A stretch of 64,000 nt of DNA from Capnocytophaga canimorsus. GTDB lineage: Bacteria > Bacteroidota > Bacteroidia > Flavobacteriales > Flavobacteriaceae. Every line of letters starts with the position of its first letter. The first letter of the stretch is position 1. Below the pieces are notes generated by a model. The model ran no database searches, had not been told where the DNA came from, and worked only from the letters and a program-made list of their open reading frames with translations. The translations under genes were made by a program, and so were the position numbers. The DNA lies in the NCBI RefSeq assembly GCF_002302565.1, contig NZ_CP022382.1:1249001-1313000 (forward strand). The letters are read 5' to 3'. Below are positions 43,619 through 51,792 of the stretch, piece after piece.

Positions 43619-43804
43619 TTAGTGTTCTTTAATATTTTCTTTTTCAGTAGGAGCTTCCTCTACAAGTTCATCTTCAAAAAGCATTCGCACCGCTGGTGTG
43701 TGACTATCATCATACTGCCCTGTACGTACCGCCTTGATAAACAAAAAGAAAAATATCAAAGCCACTACAATGCTTATGGAAATTAACATGTAAATAACAC
43801 TCAT
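43619..43804 (-). CDS. ccoS: cbb3 oxidase assembly protein CcoS
   Basis: A 61-residue single-helix protein (helix about residues 3-23) followed by the CcoS pattern GQYDD-x-PAVRMLFEDE. It is needed for cofactor insertion in cbb3 oxidase. The frame is open to 43837, but the ATG at 43804 (MSVIYML) puts the helix at the N-terminus as in the family, and gives a 73-bp gap to ccoI instead of a shorter one. Second gene of the operon, before ccoNO (15 bp). Confidence 0.9.
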   Translation of the reverse strand: MSVIYMLISISIVVALIFFFLFIKAVRTGQYDDSHTPAVRMLFEDELVEEAPTEKENIKEH

Positions 43805-43877
43805 TATGTTTTTATTTACGATAAAGTTTTGTGGCAAAAGTAATTATCTTGGATAGTATAAAAAATGATTTTTGTCA

Positions 43878-46289
43878 TTATTTTTCAACAAGCCTGCGAT
43901 TCACTTCATTATTTGTATTGATTCTCAATTGCTTTGAAATGATATTAGTGGTAACAGTAGTAAAAACTACAATACTTATGGAACTCAACGGCATTAAAAT
44001 AGCCGCTACCACAGGCGATAAATTTCCGCTGATAGCAAACGACAACCCAACGATATTATACAAAAATGACAACCCAAAGCTCACCATAATTACCCGAATT
44101 GACTTTTCAGACAACTGCATAAACAAACCTAATTTGTTTATCTTTTGGGCATCTAAAATACCATCACAAGCTGGAGAGAATACGTTTACATTTTCCGAAA
44201 GAGCAATACCTACATCACTCTGTTGTAAGGCTCCAGCGTCATTTAGCCCATCGCCTACCATCATTACCGAATGCCCATTTTCTTGTTCTGTTTTAATGTA
44301 ATTGAGCTTATCATCAGGTTTTTGATTGAATAACATTTGAGCACTGGCAGGAAGCATCTTTTCAAGGGTTTGTCGTTCACTTTCATTATCACCAGAGAGA
44401 ATCACTAAGCGATATTTTTGAGATAGGGAATTGAACAGCTCTTTTATTCCTTTTCGATAAGCATTATTAAAGATAAAGCTTCCTTTATAGGTGTCATTTA
44501 TGGATATATGAACACTGGTTTTTAAGGTCTTGTTTGATTCGGCTTTACCTACAAAATTTGCCGAGCCTATCCTGATGTGATAGCCTTCTGCTTTTGCTTC
44601 AATTCCTTTCCCTGTAAACTCTTCAAAATGTGTTATTGACACCATTTTTTGTTCTGGTAAAAAATGGTAAAGCAACCTACTCAATGGGTGGTTAGAGTTA
44701 CGTAGGGCATTCTTTAGCACCTCCTCTTCTGTAGCAGTAAGGGTAATACCTTCATAGGTGATTTCTGATTTTTGAGCCGAAGTAATCGTTCCTGTTTTAT
44801 CAAATATGATAGTGTCAATTTGTGCCATTTGCTCAATGACCTTGCTGTTTTTGAGGTACAATTTTTCGTATCCGAAAATGCGCAACATATTTCCTAAAGT
44901 AAAAGGAGCAGACATTGCCAAAGCACAAGGACAGGCAATGATAAGAATTGCGGTAAATACGTTCCAAGCTATAAGCGGGTCAATAAAATACCAATACAAT
45001 AAGGAGGTAAAAGCAATACCAAGAATAACAATGGTAAAATATTGACTAATGCGATCGGTAAGGGTCTTAAAGCGATCGTGTTTATTTTTGCTAAAAATAT
45101 CATTGCTCCAAAGTTGCGTCAAATAGCTTTGCGATACGCTTTTAATGGCTTCAATTTCAATAGCTCCTCGGGTTTGTTTACCTCCTGCGAAAAGCTTGTC
45201 GCCACTGTTTTTCTGCACGGGAACAGATTCGCCCGTTACAAAGCTGTAATCAATATATCCATCACCCTGTATTAAGATAGCATCTACTGGAATAAGCTCC
45301 TGATTTCTAATAAGTAATTTATCCCCTCGCTCAATATCGTACACTTGTATGCTTTCTTCTTTTCCGTTGGCAATTCGTGTAATTCCGATAGGGAAATAGC
45401 TTTTGTAATCGCGTTCAAAGGAAAGAAAATTATAGGTTTTTTGTTGAAAAAATTTCCCTAAAAGCAAGAAAAAAAGCAGCCCCGTAAGGCTATCAAAAAA
45501 ACCTGGACCTGAATCGGTTACAATATCATATGTACTTCGCACAAAAAGAGCAACAATACCTAAAGCTATCGGAACATCAATATTCAAAAACTTGGAGCGC
45601 AACCCTTTATAAGCCGAAATAAAATAACTATTAGCCGCGTAAAAAACCACAGGAAGCGAAAGCAAAAACATCAACCCTCTGAAAAAATATTTGTATTGTT
45701 CTAACCAATATTCGTCAGACTCAAAATATTCAGGAAAGGAAAGCAACATTACATTACCAAAAGCAAACGAAGCTACGCCTAATTTATAGTAAATTTCTCG
45801 ATTTTGATGGTCTTTCTGCTTTTGAAAATCTTCCAAGCTAATGTAGGGCGAATAACCAATATGCGAGAGCAAAAGGACTAATTCTTTTAGGGAAATTTGG
45901 GTGGCATTGTAAGTGATACGCACCGTTTTTTTAGGAAAATTCACTAAGGAAGCATTTACAGCAGTGTGTAGTTTTTGTAAGTTTTCAAGCACCCAAATAC
46001 ACGAGCTACAATGTATGTGAGGAATAAAAAGTGTAACTACCTGAATGTTATCATCATTAAAATCCAGAAGTTTTTCAACGATTTTTTGATTATCTAAAAA
46101 CTGATATTTTTCAAAAGAGGTTTCAGGACGAGCCCCCGGATTTTTTTCAATATTGTAATAAGATTCTAAATTATTCTCCGTTAGTATTTCATAAACCGTT
46201 TTGCAACCTAAACAGCAAAAAAGTTTATCATCAGCGGTAAGGGTTTGTTCTTCGCATTCGCCTCCGCAATGGTAGCAAATATTTTGCAT
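43878..46289 (-). CDS. ccoI: cbb3-linked copper P-type ATPase CcoI
   Basis: An 803-residue heavy-metal P1B ATPase that exports copper to the periplasm for cbb3 oxidase maturation. An N-terminal cysteine cluster (CYHCGGECEE, then CCLGC) precedes a heavy-metal-binding domain with CSSCIWVLEN (near residue 94). Then come eight membrane helices with the CPC motif in ACPCALAMSAPF, the TGES motif (FVTGESVPVQKN), the phosphorylation site DKTGTITS, the HP motif SNHPLSRLLYHF and the GDGLNDAGAL hinge. As first gene of the operon it is divergent from the Crp/Fnr-type regulator, 34 bp apart, so the two share a promoter region. Confidence 0.95.
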   Translation of the reverse strand: MQNICYHCGGECEEQTLTADDKLFCCLGCKTVYEILTENNLESYYNIEKNPGARPETSFEKYQFLDNQKIVEKLLDFNDDNIQVVTLFIPHIHCSSCIWVLENLQKLHTAVNASLVNFPKKTVRITYNATQISLKELVLLLSHIGYSPYISLEDFQKQKDHQNREIYYKLGVASFAFGNVMLLSFPEYFESDEYWLEQYKYFFRGLMFLLSLPVVFYAANSYFISAYKGLRSKFLNIDVPIALGIVALFVRSTYDIVTDSGPGFFDSLTGLLFFLLLGKFFQQKTYNFLSFERDYKSYFPIGITRIANGKEESIQVYDIERGDKLLIRNQELIPVDAILIQGDGYIDYSFVTGESVPVQKNSGDKLFAGGKQTRGAIEIEAIKSVSQSYLTQLWSNDIFSKNKHDRFKTLTDRISQYFTIVILGIAFTSLLYWYFIDPLIAWNVFTAILIIACPCALAMSAPFTLGNMLRIFGYEKLYLKNSKVIEQMAQIDTIIFDKTGTITSAQKSEITYEGITLTATEEEVLKNALRNSNHPLSRLLYHFLPEQKMVSITHFEEFTGKGIEAKAEGYHIRIGSANFVGKAESNKTLKTSVHISINDTYKGSFIFNNAYRKGIKELFNSLSQKYRLVILSGDNESERQTLEKMLPASAQMLFNQKPDDKLNYIKTEQENGHSVMMVGDGLNDAGALQQSDVGIALSENVNVFSPACDGILDAQKINKLGLFMQLSEKSIRVIMVSFGLSFLYNIVGLSFAISGNLSPVVAAILMPLSSISIVVFTTVTTNIISKQLRINTNNEVNRRLVEK

Positions 46290-46341
46290 ATTATTTAATT
46301 GTATGAACTGACAAATTTCGACAATGTTTTGTTTTTACACG

Positions 46342-46372
46342 ATGACAAATATCATAAAAAATTTTATCTTTG
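46342..46372 (+). promoter_or_regulatory. promoter of the Crp/Fnr gene with FNR-like dyad
   Basis: TATCTTTG at 46365-46372 fits TAnnTTTG. Nine bases upstream lies ATGACAAATATCAT (46342-46355), which matches FNR-type sites (TTGAT-N4-ATCAA) at 7 of 10 positions. The -7 element falls inside the ORF's first in-frame codons, so translation should start at 46393 or 46396, not at 46324. Confidence 0.45.
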
Positions 46373-46392
46373 CGGAAGAAATTTCACCTATT

Positions 46393-47088
46393 ATGATGCA
46401 AACCCCTAAATGTGAACAATGTACCAACAAGCTAAACAATGCACTTAAATCATTAAGCATTAGTGAATTGGGTAAAATTTCGATGTGTAAATCTGGAATG
46501 ACAATAAAAAAAGGAGATGTCATTTTCGAAGAAGGAGAAACGCTCTCGGGGGTGTATTGCATTGTTGAGGGCGTATGCAAACTTAGTAAGCTGTGCACCA
46601 ATGGCAAAAGCCAAATTGTTCGATTCGTAGTCAAAGGAGATATACTAGGGCAACGTAGCGTAATAGGCAAACAACCCGCTAACCTTACAGCAGTAGCACT
46701 TACTGATGTACAAGCGTGTTTTATTCCTAAAGAAGAGGTATTAGCTTCCTTTGTTCAAAATACCGATTTTTCTTCGGAAGTTTTGAAAGAGGTTTGTGAG
46801 GAACTCAAAAGAGCTGATGATACCATTGTTGATTTAGCCCAAAAGACTGTAAAACAACGATTAGCAAGTGCTTTACTATTTTTAGAAAAAACCTTTGGCA
46901 ATGATAGTAACGGATTTATCAATGTACAACTCTCACGTGAAGAGATTGGCAATATGATAGGCTCAGCCACCGAATCACTCATTCGTATGCTTTCCGACTT
47001 TAATAAAAACAATTGGATTATTACTAAAGGAAAACGCATCCGAATAACTAACCCAAAGCAACTGCAAAAAATAGCCGAAGGGATTTGA
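46393..47088 (+). CDS. Crp/Fnr family transcriptional regulator
   Basis: A 231-residue regulator with a cyclic-nucleotide-binding-like sensor (residues 15-140, with KKGDVIFEEGETLSGVYCIVEGVCKLSKL) and a C-terminal winged-helix domain (about 160-225, with LSREEIGNMIGSATESLIRMLSDF, the Crp-type recognition helix). Cysteines cluster near the N-terminus (CEQC at residues 7-10, MCKSG near 34, C-x6-C around 55-62), which could hold an iron-sulfur cluster. Its position divergent from ccoI suggests control of the cbb3 operon by oxygen. The upstream frame extends to 46324, but the promoter element at 46365-46372 supports the ATG at 46393. Confidence 0.85.
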   Translation: MMQTPKCEQCTNKLNNALKSLSISELGKISMCKSGMTIKKGDVIFEEGETLSGVYCIVEGVCKLSKLCTNGKSQIVRFVVKGDILGQRSVIGKQPANLTAVALTDVQACFIPKEEVLASFVQNTDFSSEVLKEVCEELKRADDTIVDLAQKTVKQRLASALLFLEKTFGNDSNGFINVQLSREEIGNMIGSATESLIRMLSDFNKNNWIITKGKRIRITNPKQLQKIAEGI

Positions 47089-47232
47089 CTTTGAGTTTAA
47101 ACATTGCTAACTTACTTTTATTAAAAAGCAGAAACACAATTCTTAAAAGCTCCCAACACTACGCTGAAAAAACATTTTGCTTTTTCAAAAAATTGAGAAA
47201 CCTAATATTAAACTGCTTTTTTTCTTAGGAAA

Positions 47233-48033
47233 TCACTTTTCAAGAATTTCATCAAAAACACTCCAATTGCCACGAGTAAAATGCGTGAGGATACTATCGT
47301 GTTTGTATTGATTTTTGAGTATAAACAAACGCGTTACGAGGGTAGGCTGTTTGGTAGTGTCTGCTTTTACGCCATCTTCGGTAACTTCGATACCCAATTT
47401 TAGGGTGCTTTCTTTGTTATCGTGGTGAGAGAAAATTGCCAACAGACGGTCGTCCAGCTCCCAATGGTAGATAAATGAATCGTTATAAAAACCGTTTTCT
47501 TTTACCGTTGGTTTGCCGTGTTTTTGTTTTAAATAATCAAGCAAGGCTTTAAAATCGTCCGTACCTTTGCTTTCACTTTCAGCAACTAACGCCATAAAAT
47601 CGCCTTTAAGACTAGTTACCATATTGATTTTGCAAAAATGCATCTTCTGGAAATATGCTAAGCTATCAGAGGTGCTCCAACTCCGCATATCGTACTGATA
47701 CGCTATCGGATTTCGTTCGTCTTTATAGGTTTTGCCACTTAAAACGGTGTCTATTTCGATGACGTGAAAATCCAAAAGTTCCCAAATTTTCTCGGTCAAT
47801 GCTTCTTTTTCTTTTTCAGAAAAACCCTCCTTATCTCTTTTTTCTCTGAGTTTCTCCAATTCTTTCATATTTTCTTTGCCTTTCTTGATTTCATCGGCAT
47901 AAAAAGTTGCTACATCAAAATTTAGGTTGAATTTTTCCAAGTCCAATCGATTTTTTCCGAGTTTCGGAGACGAACAACTATACATCATAAGGGCAAGAAT
48001 TAAAAATAGGGTTGAATTTTTAATAGTTTTCAT
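47233..48033 (-). CDS. paralogous lipoprotein 1 of 4
   Basis: A 266-residue lipoprotein: signal peptide with lipobox LMMYSC (cysteine at about residue 20) then SSPKLGKNRLDLEKFNLNFDVATFYADEI, a lysine/glutamate-rich helical stretch (about 50-90), and a compact C-terminal domain with YDMRSWSTSDSLAYFQKMHFCKINM, GDFMALVAESESKGTDDFKALLDYLKQKHGKPTVKEN and HWELDDRLLAIFSH. It is very close to the genes at 50081, 50931 and 51793, so this is a local expansion. No family is recognised. The acidic surface-export signal described for Capnocytophaga lipoproteins is absent after the cysteine, suggesting a periplasmic-facing location. The 144 bp to the Crp/Fnr gene hold no clear gene. Confidence 0.75.
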   Translation of the reverse strand: MKTIKNSTLFLILALMMYSCSSPKLGKNRLDLEKFNLNFDVATFYADEIKKGKENMKELEKLREKRDKEGFSEKEKEALTEKIWELLDFHVIEIDTVLSGKTYKDERNPIAYQYDMRSWSTSDSLAYFQKMHFCKINMVTSLKGDFMALVAESESKGTDDFKALLDYLKQKHGKPTVKENGFYNDSFIYHWELDDRLLAIFSHHDNKESTLKLGIEVTEDGVKADTTKQPTLVTRLFILKNQYKHDSILTHFTRGNWSVFDEILEK

Positions 48034-48044
48034 ATTTTTATAAC

Positions 48045-48188
48045 TTATTGAATCATAAAAAGGACAACAGGAATAATAGGCAGTGTCATCAAAATTTCTG
48101 ATTTTAAATCAACGCCTTTTATGGTATATTTTTTCGTAATCTGATTTTCTATATTATATGCGAATTTTAAAGATATTATAATGCACAA
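48045..48188 (-). other. short open frame with membrane-like C-terminus
   Basis: Downstream of the 72-residue gene a frame runs to TAA at 48045, reading FAYNIENQITKKYTIKGVDL and ending with a hydrophobic stretch (TLPIIPVVLFMIQ). The only start candidate I can see is TTG at 48188; without it the frame is open further back into the preceding gene in another frame. It could be a tiny gene with an unusual start or the remains of a longer membrane protein cut by a frameshift. Low confidence. Confidence 0.3.
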
Positions 48189-48216
48189 AGCAGAAAATTT
48201 GAGCGTCTTGCTTTGT

Positions 48217-48435
48217 CTATTTAATAAGTTTATTAAGAGTTGTTATCAAGATATACATCATTATAAAACCTATGATGCCATATATAAATAACATAAAATA
48301 ATTAATGTTACGCAATAATTCATTGGCTGTGGCTTCTATTGACGAAACTTCTGAATTAGATACCATTACATCAAACAGATAGAAAGTTACACCTGCCAAA
48401 AAACCTATGACTGAAAACAAATATTTTTTATTCAT
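48217..48435 (-). CDS. small two-helix membrane protein
   Basis: A 72-residue protein with hydrophobic segments at about residues 5-25 and 45-66. Not recognised. It follows the 180-residue membrane protein by 34 bp on the same strand within the lipoprotein cluster. Confidence 0.55.
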   Translation of the reverse strand: MNKKYLFSVIGFLAGVTFYLFDVMVSNSEVSSIEATANELLRNINYFMLFIYGIIGFIMMYILITTLNKLIK

Positions 48436-48469
48436 TTTTGTGTTTTTTTATACTTAATTTGATGTTTTT

Positions 48470-49012
48470 TTAAACTCCCATACTTATTTCTAAATAACAA
48501 AAACAACAAACAAAACAGATATAATAAAATAGGCAAAGTATTATTGGGAAATATTGAGCGTAAAAATCCATTCTAATTTTCTTCTTATTTGACGCAGGAA
48601 AAAAAGCTTCTATATCATTTTTTAAATGCATATTAGGAGATAAGTAAAAATATGATTTATTTTCGTCTGATATTCTTATCATAAATGCTTTTTTAGAGTT
48701 GTAATTATACAAGTTATAATTAAAGTTTTTATCCAATTTTATTTCAGTATGATGTTCATCTTTTATCAAAATATTTTCATCCGATTTTATGAAATAAACT
48801 TTCTTCATTTTACTTTTCATAATGATGATCAAAAACCCAAATGTCATAGAAAGTAACAAAATAATGAGTTGTGTTTGGCTTGCTGTATTTTTAATATTGC
48901 CCGATTTTAATACTAATAATGCCATTGGAAAAAGAATAAAAATCGTGATAATACTCGCCCAAAAAGAATATTTCACATTAAAACTATCTATTTTAATTTC
49001 TTGATTTTTCAT
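48470..49012 (-). CDS. membrane protein of unknown function
   Basis: A 180-residue protein with two N-terminal helices (about residues 14-34 and 45-63), a soluble middle (70-140) rich in lysine and aromatic residues, and one C-terminal helix (about 150-173). The middle part, KVYFIKSDENILIKDEHHTEIKLDKNFNYNLYNYN, could be a small PH-like beta domain, but no motif confirms this. It sits in the AT-rich accessory cluster between paralogous lipoprotein genes. Function unknown. Confidence 0.6.
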   Translation of the reverse strand: MKNQEIKIDSFNVKYSFWASIITIFILFPMALLVLKSGNIKNTASQTQLIILLLSMTFGFLIIIMKSKMKKVYFIKSDENILIKDEHHTEIKLDKNFNYNLYNYNSKKAFMIRISDENKSYFYLSPNMHLKNDIEAFFPASNKKKIRMDFYAQYFPIILCLFYYICFVCCFCYLEISMGV

Positions 49013-49106
49013 TTCTTAATTTATATCAACTTACATTAACATTTAGATTCAACTTATAAAAATTTTCCTTTATAAATCGCTTTAAAATATATTTTTTGAA
49101 ACAAAA

Positions 49107-50027
49107 TTATTCACTATTTTTTATCAATTCTAAATCTTTTTGATAAAGGTTTTCGCCGTAATTATATCTAAAATTAATGGAAATTTTATCTTGTGGACTA
49201 AGCTCTTCGTATAGCTTGATTCTCAATTTGGCTTCCTGTAAGGTATCTTTTTCATAAGGAAATTGAACGCCATATTTGTCTATCAACAGTTGTTTTAGGG
49301 ATAATAATTTTTTATAATACTCCGTTTCTGATTTATTATTTTTTTTCAACCACTTTTCTTCGGATTGAATATAACTTGCCATAGGACTCAGGTTGGTGCC
49401 TTCTATTATGGGTTGTCCGCCTTTTTCTAAAAAATACAACGCCATATCAAAATTATCCAGCGTAACTTCTTTCATTATGTTATGTCCGCTCAGAGAAATA
49501 TTATTAATATCCGCCCCGTGAGCCAACAGATAATCCACCATGTTCTTTTCTACATATTTAAAACCAGCCAAAGATAAAGCCGTTACTAAAGGAGAGTTAC
49601 CTACTTTGGGATTGGGGTCGGCTTTAAACTCAAAAAGCAAGTCCAGCATTTTATAATTATTAAGTGCCACCGCGTGTTTTAATGGCGTACTATAATCAGC
49701 AGAAATAATATTAGGATTAGCCCCCAATTCCAGCAGCCTTCTCATCGCTTTTATATCTTCTATAATGGTGGCGTACATCAATAAGGTATAGCCTTTTTCA
49801 GGGTCTAATTGGTCGAGATTGACATTTTTTTGTTTAATTTCCTGCTCCATTCCCGCTATATCGCCGTCAAACATTTTTTGAGCAGCGGACAACGCCTCGC
49901 CACTAAATACCTTGGCAGGGGGATTTTGTGCACGGTTGGCATATTTACGCGACCTAAACCCCAAATCCGAAGAATAGATTAAGCCCAACAAAATCAGAAA
50001 TATAACAAAGCTTATCACGGTTCTCAT
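49107..50027 (-). CDS. ankyrin-repeat membrane or exported protein
   Basis: A 306-residue protein with an N-terminal hydrophobic segment (about residues 1-19, MRTVISFVIFLILLGLIYS) and four to five ankyrin repeats: GYTLLMYATIIEDIKAMRRLLELGANPNII, YSTPLKHAVALNNYKMLDLLFEFKADPNP, NSPLVTALSLAGFKYVEKNMVDYLLAHGADINN, and a further repeat before the C-terminal helical part. The frame opens at 50042, but the ATG at 50027 is preceded by ATAAAAAATATG-like sequence similar to that before the paralogous lipoproteins. Ankyrin proteins of this kind appear among immunity proteins of antibacterial effectors; that role here is speculation. Confidence 0.78.
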   Translation of the reverse strand: MRTVISFVIFLILLGLIYSSDLGFRSRKYANRAQNPPAKVFSGEALSAAQKMFDGDIAGMEQEIKQKNVNLDQLDPEKGYTLLMYATIIEDIKAMRRLLELGANPNIISADYSTPLKHAVALNNYKMLDLLFEFKADPNPKVGNSPLVTALSLAGFKYVEKNMVDYLLAHGADINNISLSGHNIMKEVTLDNFDMALYFLEKGGQPIIEGTNLSPMASYIQSEEKWLKKNNKSETEYYKKLLSLKQLLIDKYGVQFPYEKDTLQEAKLRIKLYEELSPQDKISINFRYNYGENLYQKDLELIKNSE

Positions 50028-50080
50028 ATTTTTTATAAACACTTAAAAATTAAATTATTACACTATTAAAATATAAAAAT

Positions 50081-50878
50081 TTACTTCTCAAGGATTTTGT
50101 AAAAAGCAACCCAATCACCCGAGTTTATATTTCTAATGATGCTATTGTGTTTGTATTGGTTTTTGAGTATAAACAAACGCGTTACGTGGGTGGGGTGTTT
50201 GGTGGTGTCTACCTTTACATCATTTTCGGTAACTTCGATACCCAATTTTAGGCTGCTTTCTTTGTTGTCGTAACGAGAAAAAATTGCCAATAAGCGGTCG
50301 TCCAGCTCCCAATGGTAGGTAAATGAACCGTTGTAAAAACTGTTTTCTTTTACCGTTGGTTTGCCGTGTTTTTGTTCTAAATAATCAAGTAAGGCTTTAA
50401 AATCGTCCGTACCTTTGCTTTCACTTTCAGCAACTAACGCCATAAAATCGCCTTGAAGACTGGTTGCCATATTGATTTTGCAAAAGTGCATTTTCTGAAA
50501 ATAGGCTAAACTATCACGAGTACTCCAACTTCGCATATCGTATCGATACGCCATCGGAGTTTTTTCTTTCGTAAATTCACCTTTAAAAACGGTGTCTATT
50601 TGAATGACGTGAAAACGCAAAAGTTCCCAAATTTTCTCAGTCAATTTTTCTCTTTCCTTTTCGGAAAGATTTTCTTTGTTTCTTTTTTCCAAAATTTTAT
50701 CGGATTCTTTCATATTTTTTTGAGCTTTTTCGATTTCATCGGTATAAAAAGCGGCTACATCAAAATTTAGATCGAATTTTTCCAAATCCAATCGATTTTT
50801 TCCGAGCTTGGGAGACGAACAACTATGCAACATAAGGATAAAAATAAAGAATAAGGTTAAACTTTTAATGGCTTTCAT
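50081..50878 (-). CDS. paralogous lipoprotein 2 of 4
   Basis: A 265-residue lipoprotein with lipobox MLHSC followed by the shared SSPKLGKNRLDLEKFDLNFDVAAFY block, very similar to the protein at 47233 over the whole length, including YDMRSWSTRDSLAYFQKMHFCKINMATSLQGDFMALVAESESKGTDDFKALLDYLEQKHGKPTVKEN. Differences concentrate in the lysine/glutamate-rich stretch (residues 50-100) and in the C-terminal 60 residues. The high similarity points to recent duplication or gene conversion. It follows the next paralog (50931) by 52 bp with a near-identical leader. Confidence 0.75.
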   Translation of the reverse strand: MKAIKSLTLFFIFILMLHSCSSPKLGKNRLDLEKFDLNFDVAAFYTDEIEKAQKNMKESDKILEKRNKENLSEKEREKLTEKIWELLRFHVIQIDTVFKGEFTKEKTPMAYRYDMRSWSTRDSLAYFQKMHFCKINMATSLQGDFMALVAESESKGTDDFKALLDYLEQKHGKPTVKENSFYNGSFTYHWELDDRLLAIFSRYDNKESSLKLGIEVTENDVKVDTTKHPTHVTRLFILKNQYKHNSIIRNINSGDWVAFYKILEK

Positions 50879-50930
50879 ACTTTTATAAATATTTAAAAAT
50901 TAAACAATTACATTATTAAAATACAGAAAA

Positions 50931-51725
50931 TCACTTTTTGAGAACTGCATTAAAATCTATCCAATCGCCAGAGCGAAAATTACTAATGATACTATCGTGT
51001 TTGTATTGGTTATTGAGTATAAACAAATGGGTTGTATTAAATCTAATGGTATCTGTCGTTGGATTGTTTTCAGTAGCTTCTTTACTTAATTTCAGTGTTA
51101 GATTTGCCTGTTTTTGTTGTTTAGAAATCATTGCCAATAGGCGGTCATCCAACTCCCAATAATAAATAGGAAAATTTCGGAAGAAGTTTTTTTCTTTTAC
51201 CGTTACCTTACCGTGTTTTTGCTCCAAATAACGGAGTAAAGCTTCAAAATCGTCCGTACCTTCGCCTTGGCTTTGGGCGACTAACGCCATAAAATCACCT
51301 TCAAGGCTTGTTGCCATATTTATTTTATGAAAGTGCATCTTATGATAATTCGCCAAACTGTCAGCAGAATTCCAGCCCCACATATCATATCGATACGCTA
51401 TCGGACTTCGTTCGTCCTCGTAAAATTGGGCGTTAAAAATCGTATCTTTTCGAATACTCTTAAAATTGAGAAGTTTCCAAGCCTTTTTGACCAATTCTTT
51501 TCTTGCCTTTTCAGAAAACCCCTCCTTTTCTCTTTTTTCCTCAAGTTTCTCCAATTCTTTCATATTTTCTTTGCCTTTGTTGATTTCGTCAGCATAAAAA
51601 GCCGCTACATCAAAATTTAGGTCGAATTTTTCCAAATCCAATCGATTTTTTCCGAGCTTCGGAGATGAGCAACTCATTGTAATTGCAACAAAAAAGAATA
51701 ATGCTAAATTTTTAATAGTCTTCAT
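50931..51725 (-). CDS. paralogous lipoprotein 3 of 4
   Basis: A 264-residue lipoprotein (lipobox ITMSC, then SSPKLGKNRLDLEKFDLNFDVAAFYADEINKGKENMKELEKL). It is the most diverged copy in its second half: YDMWGWNSADSLANYHKMHFHKINM replaces the MRSWST version, the QSQGEGTDDFEALLRYLEQKHGKVTVKEK and YYWELDDRLLAMISKQQKQ stretches differ, and the C-terminus has lost the ELGIEV-type line. The shared core remains, so the fold is probably kept while a binding surface changes. It lies 67 bp downstream of the copy at 51793. Confidence 0.75.
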   Translation of the reverse strand: MKTIKNLALFFFVAITMSCSSPKLGKNRLDLEKFDLNFDVAAFYADEINKGKENMKELEKLEEKREKEGFSEKARKELVKKAWKLLNFKSIRKDTIFNAQFYEDERSPIAYRYDMWGWNSADSLANYHKMHFHKINMATSLEGDFMALVAQSQGEGTDDFEALLRYLEQKHGKVTVKEKNFFRNFPIYYWELDDRLLAMISKQQKQANLTLKLSKEATENNPTTDTIRFNTTHLFILNNQYKHDSIISNFRSGDWIDFNAVLKK

Positions 51726-51792
51726 ATTTATGTATCAAGTATTTATGCATAAAAATTATCAAGATGTTATAAAAGTATATTATTCAGAGGAA

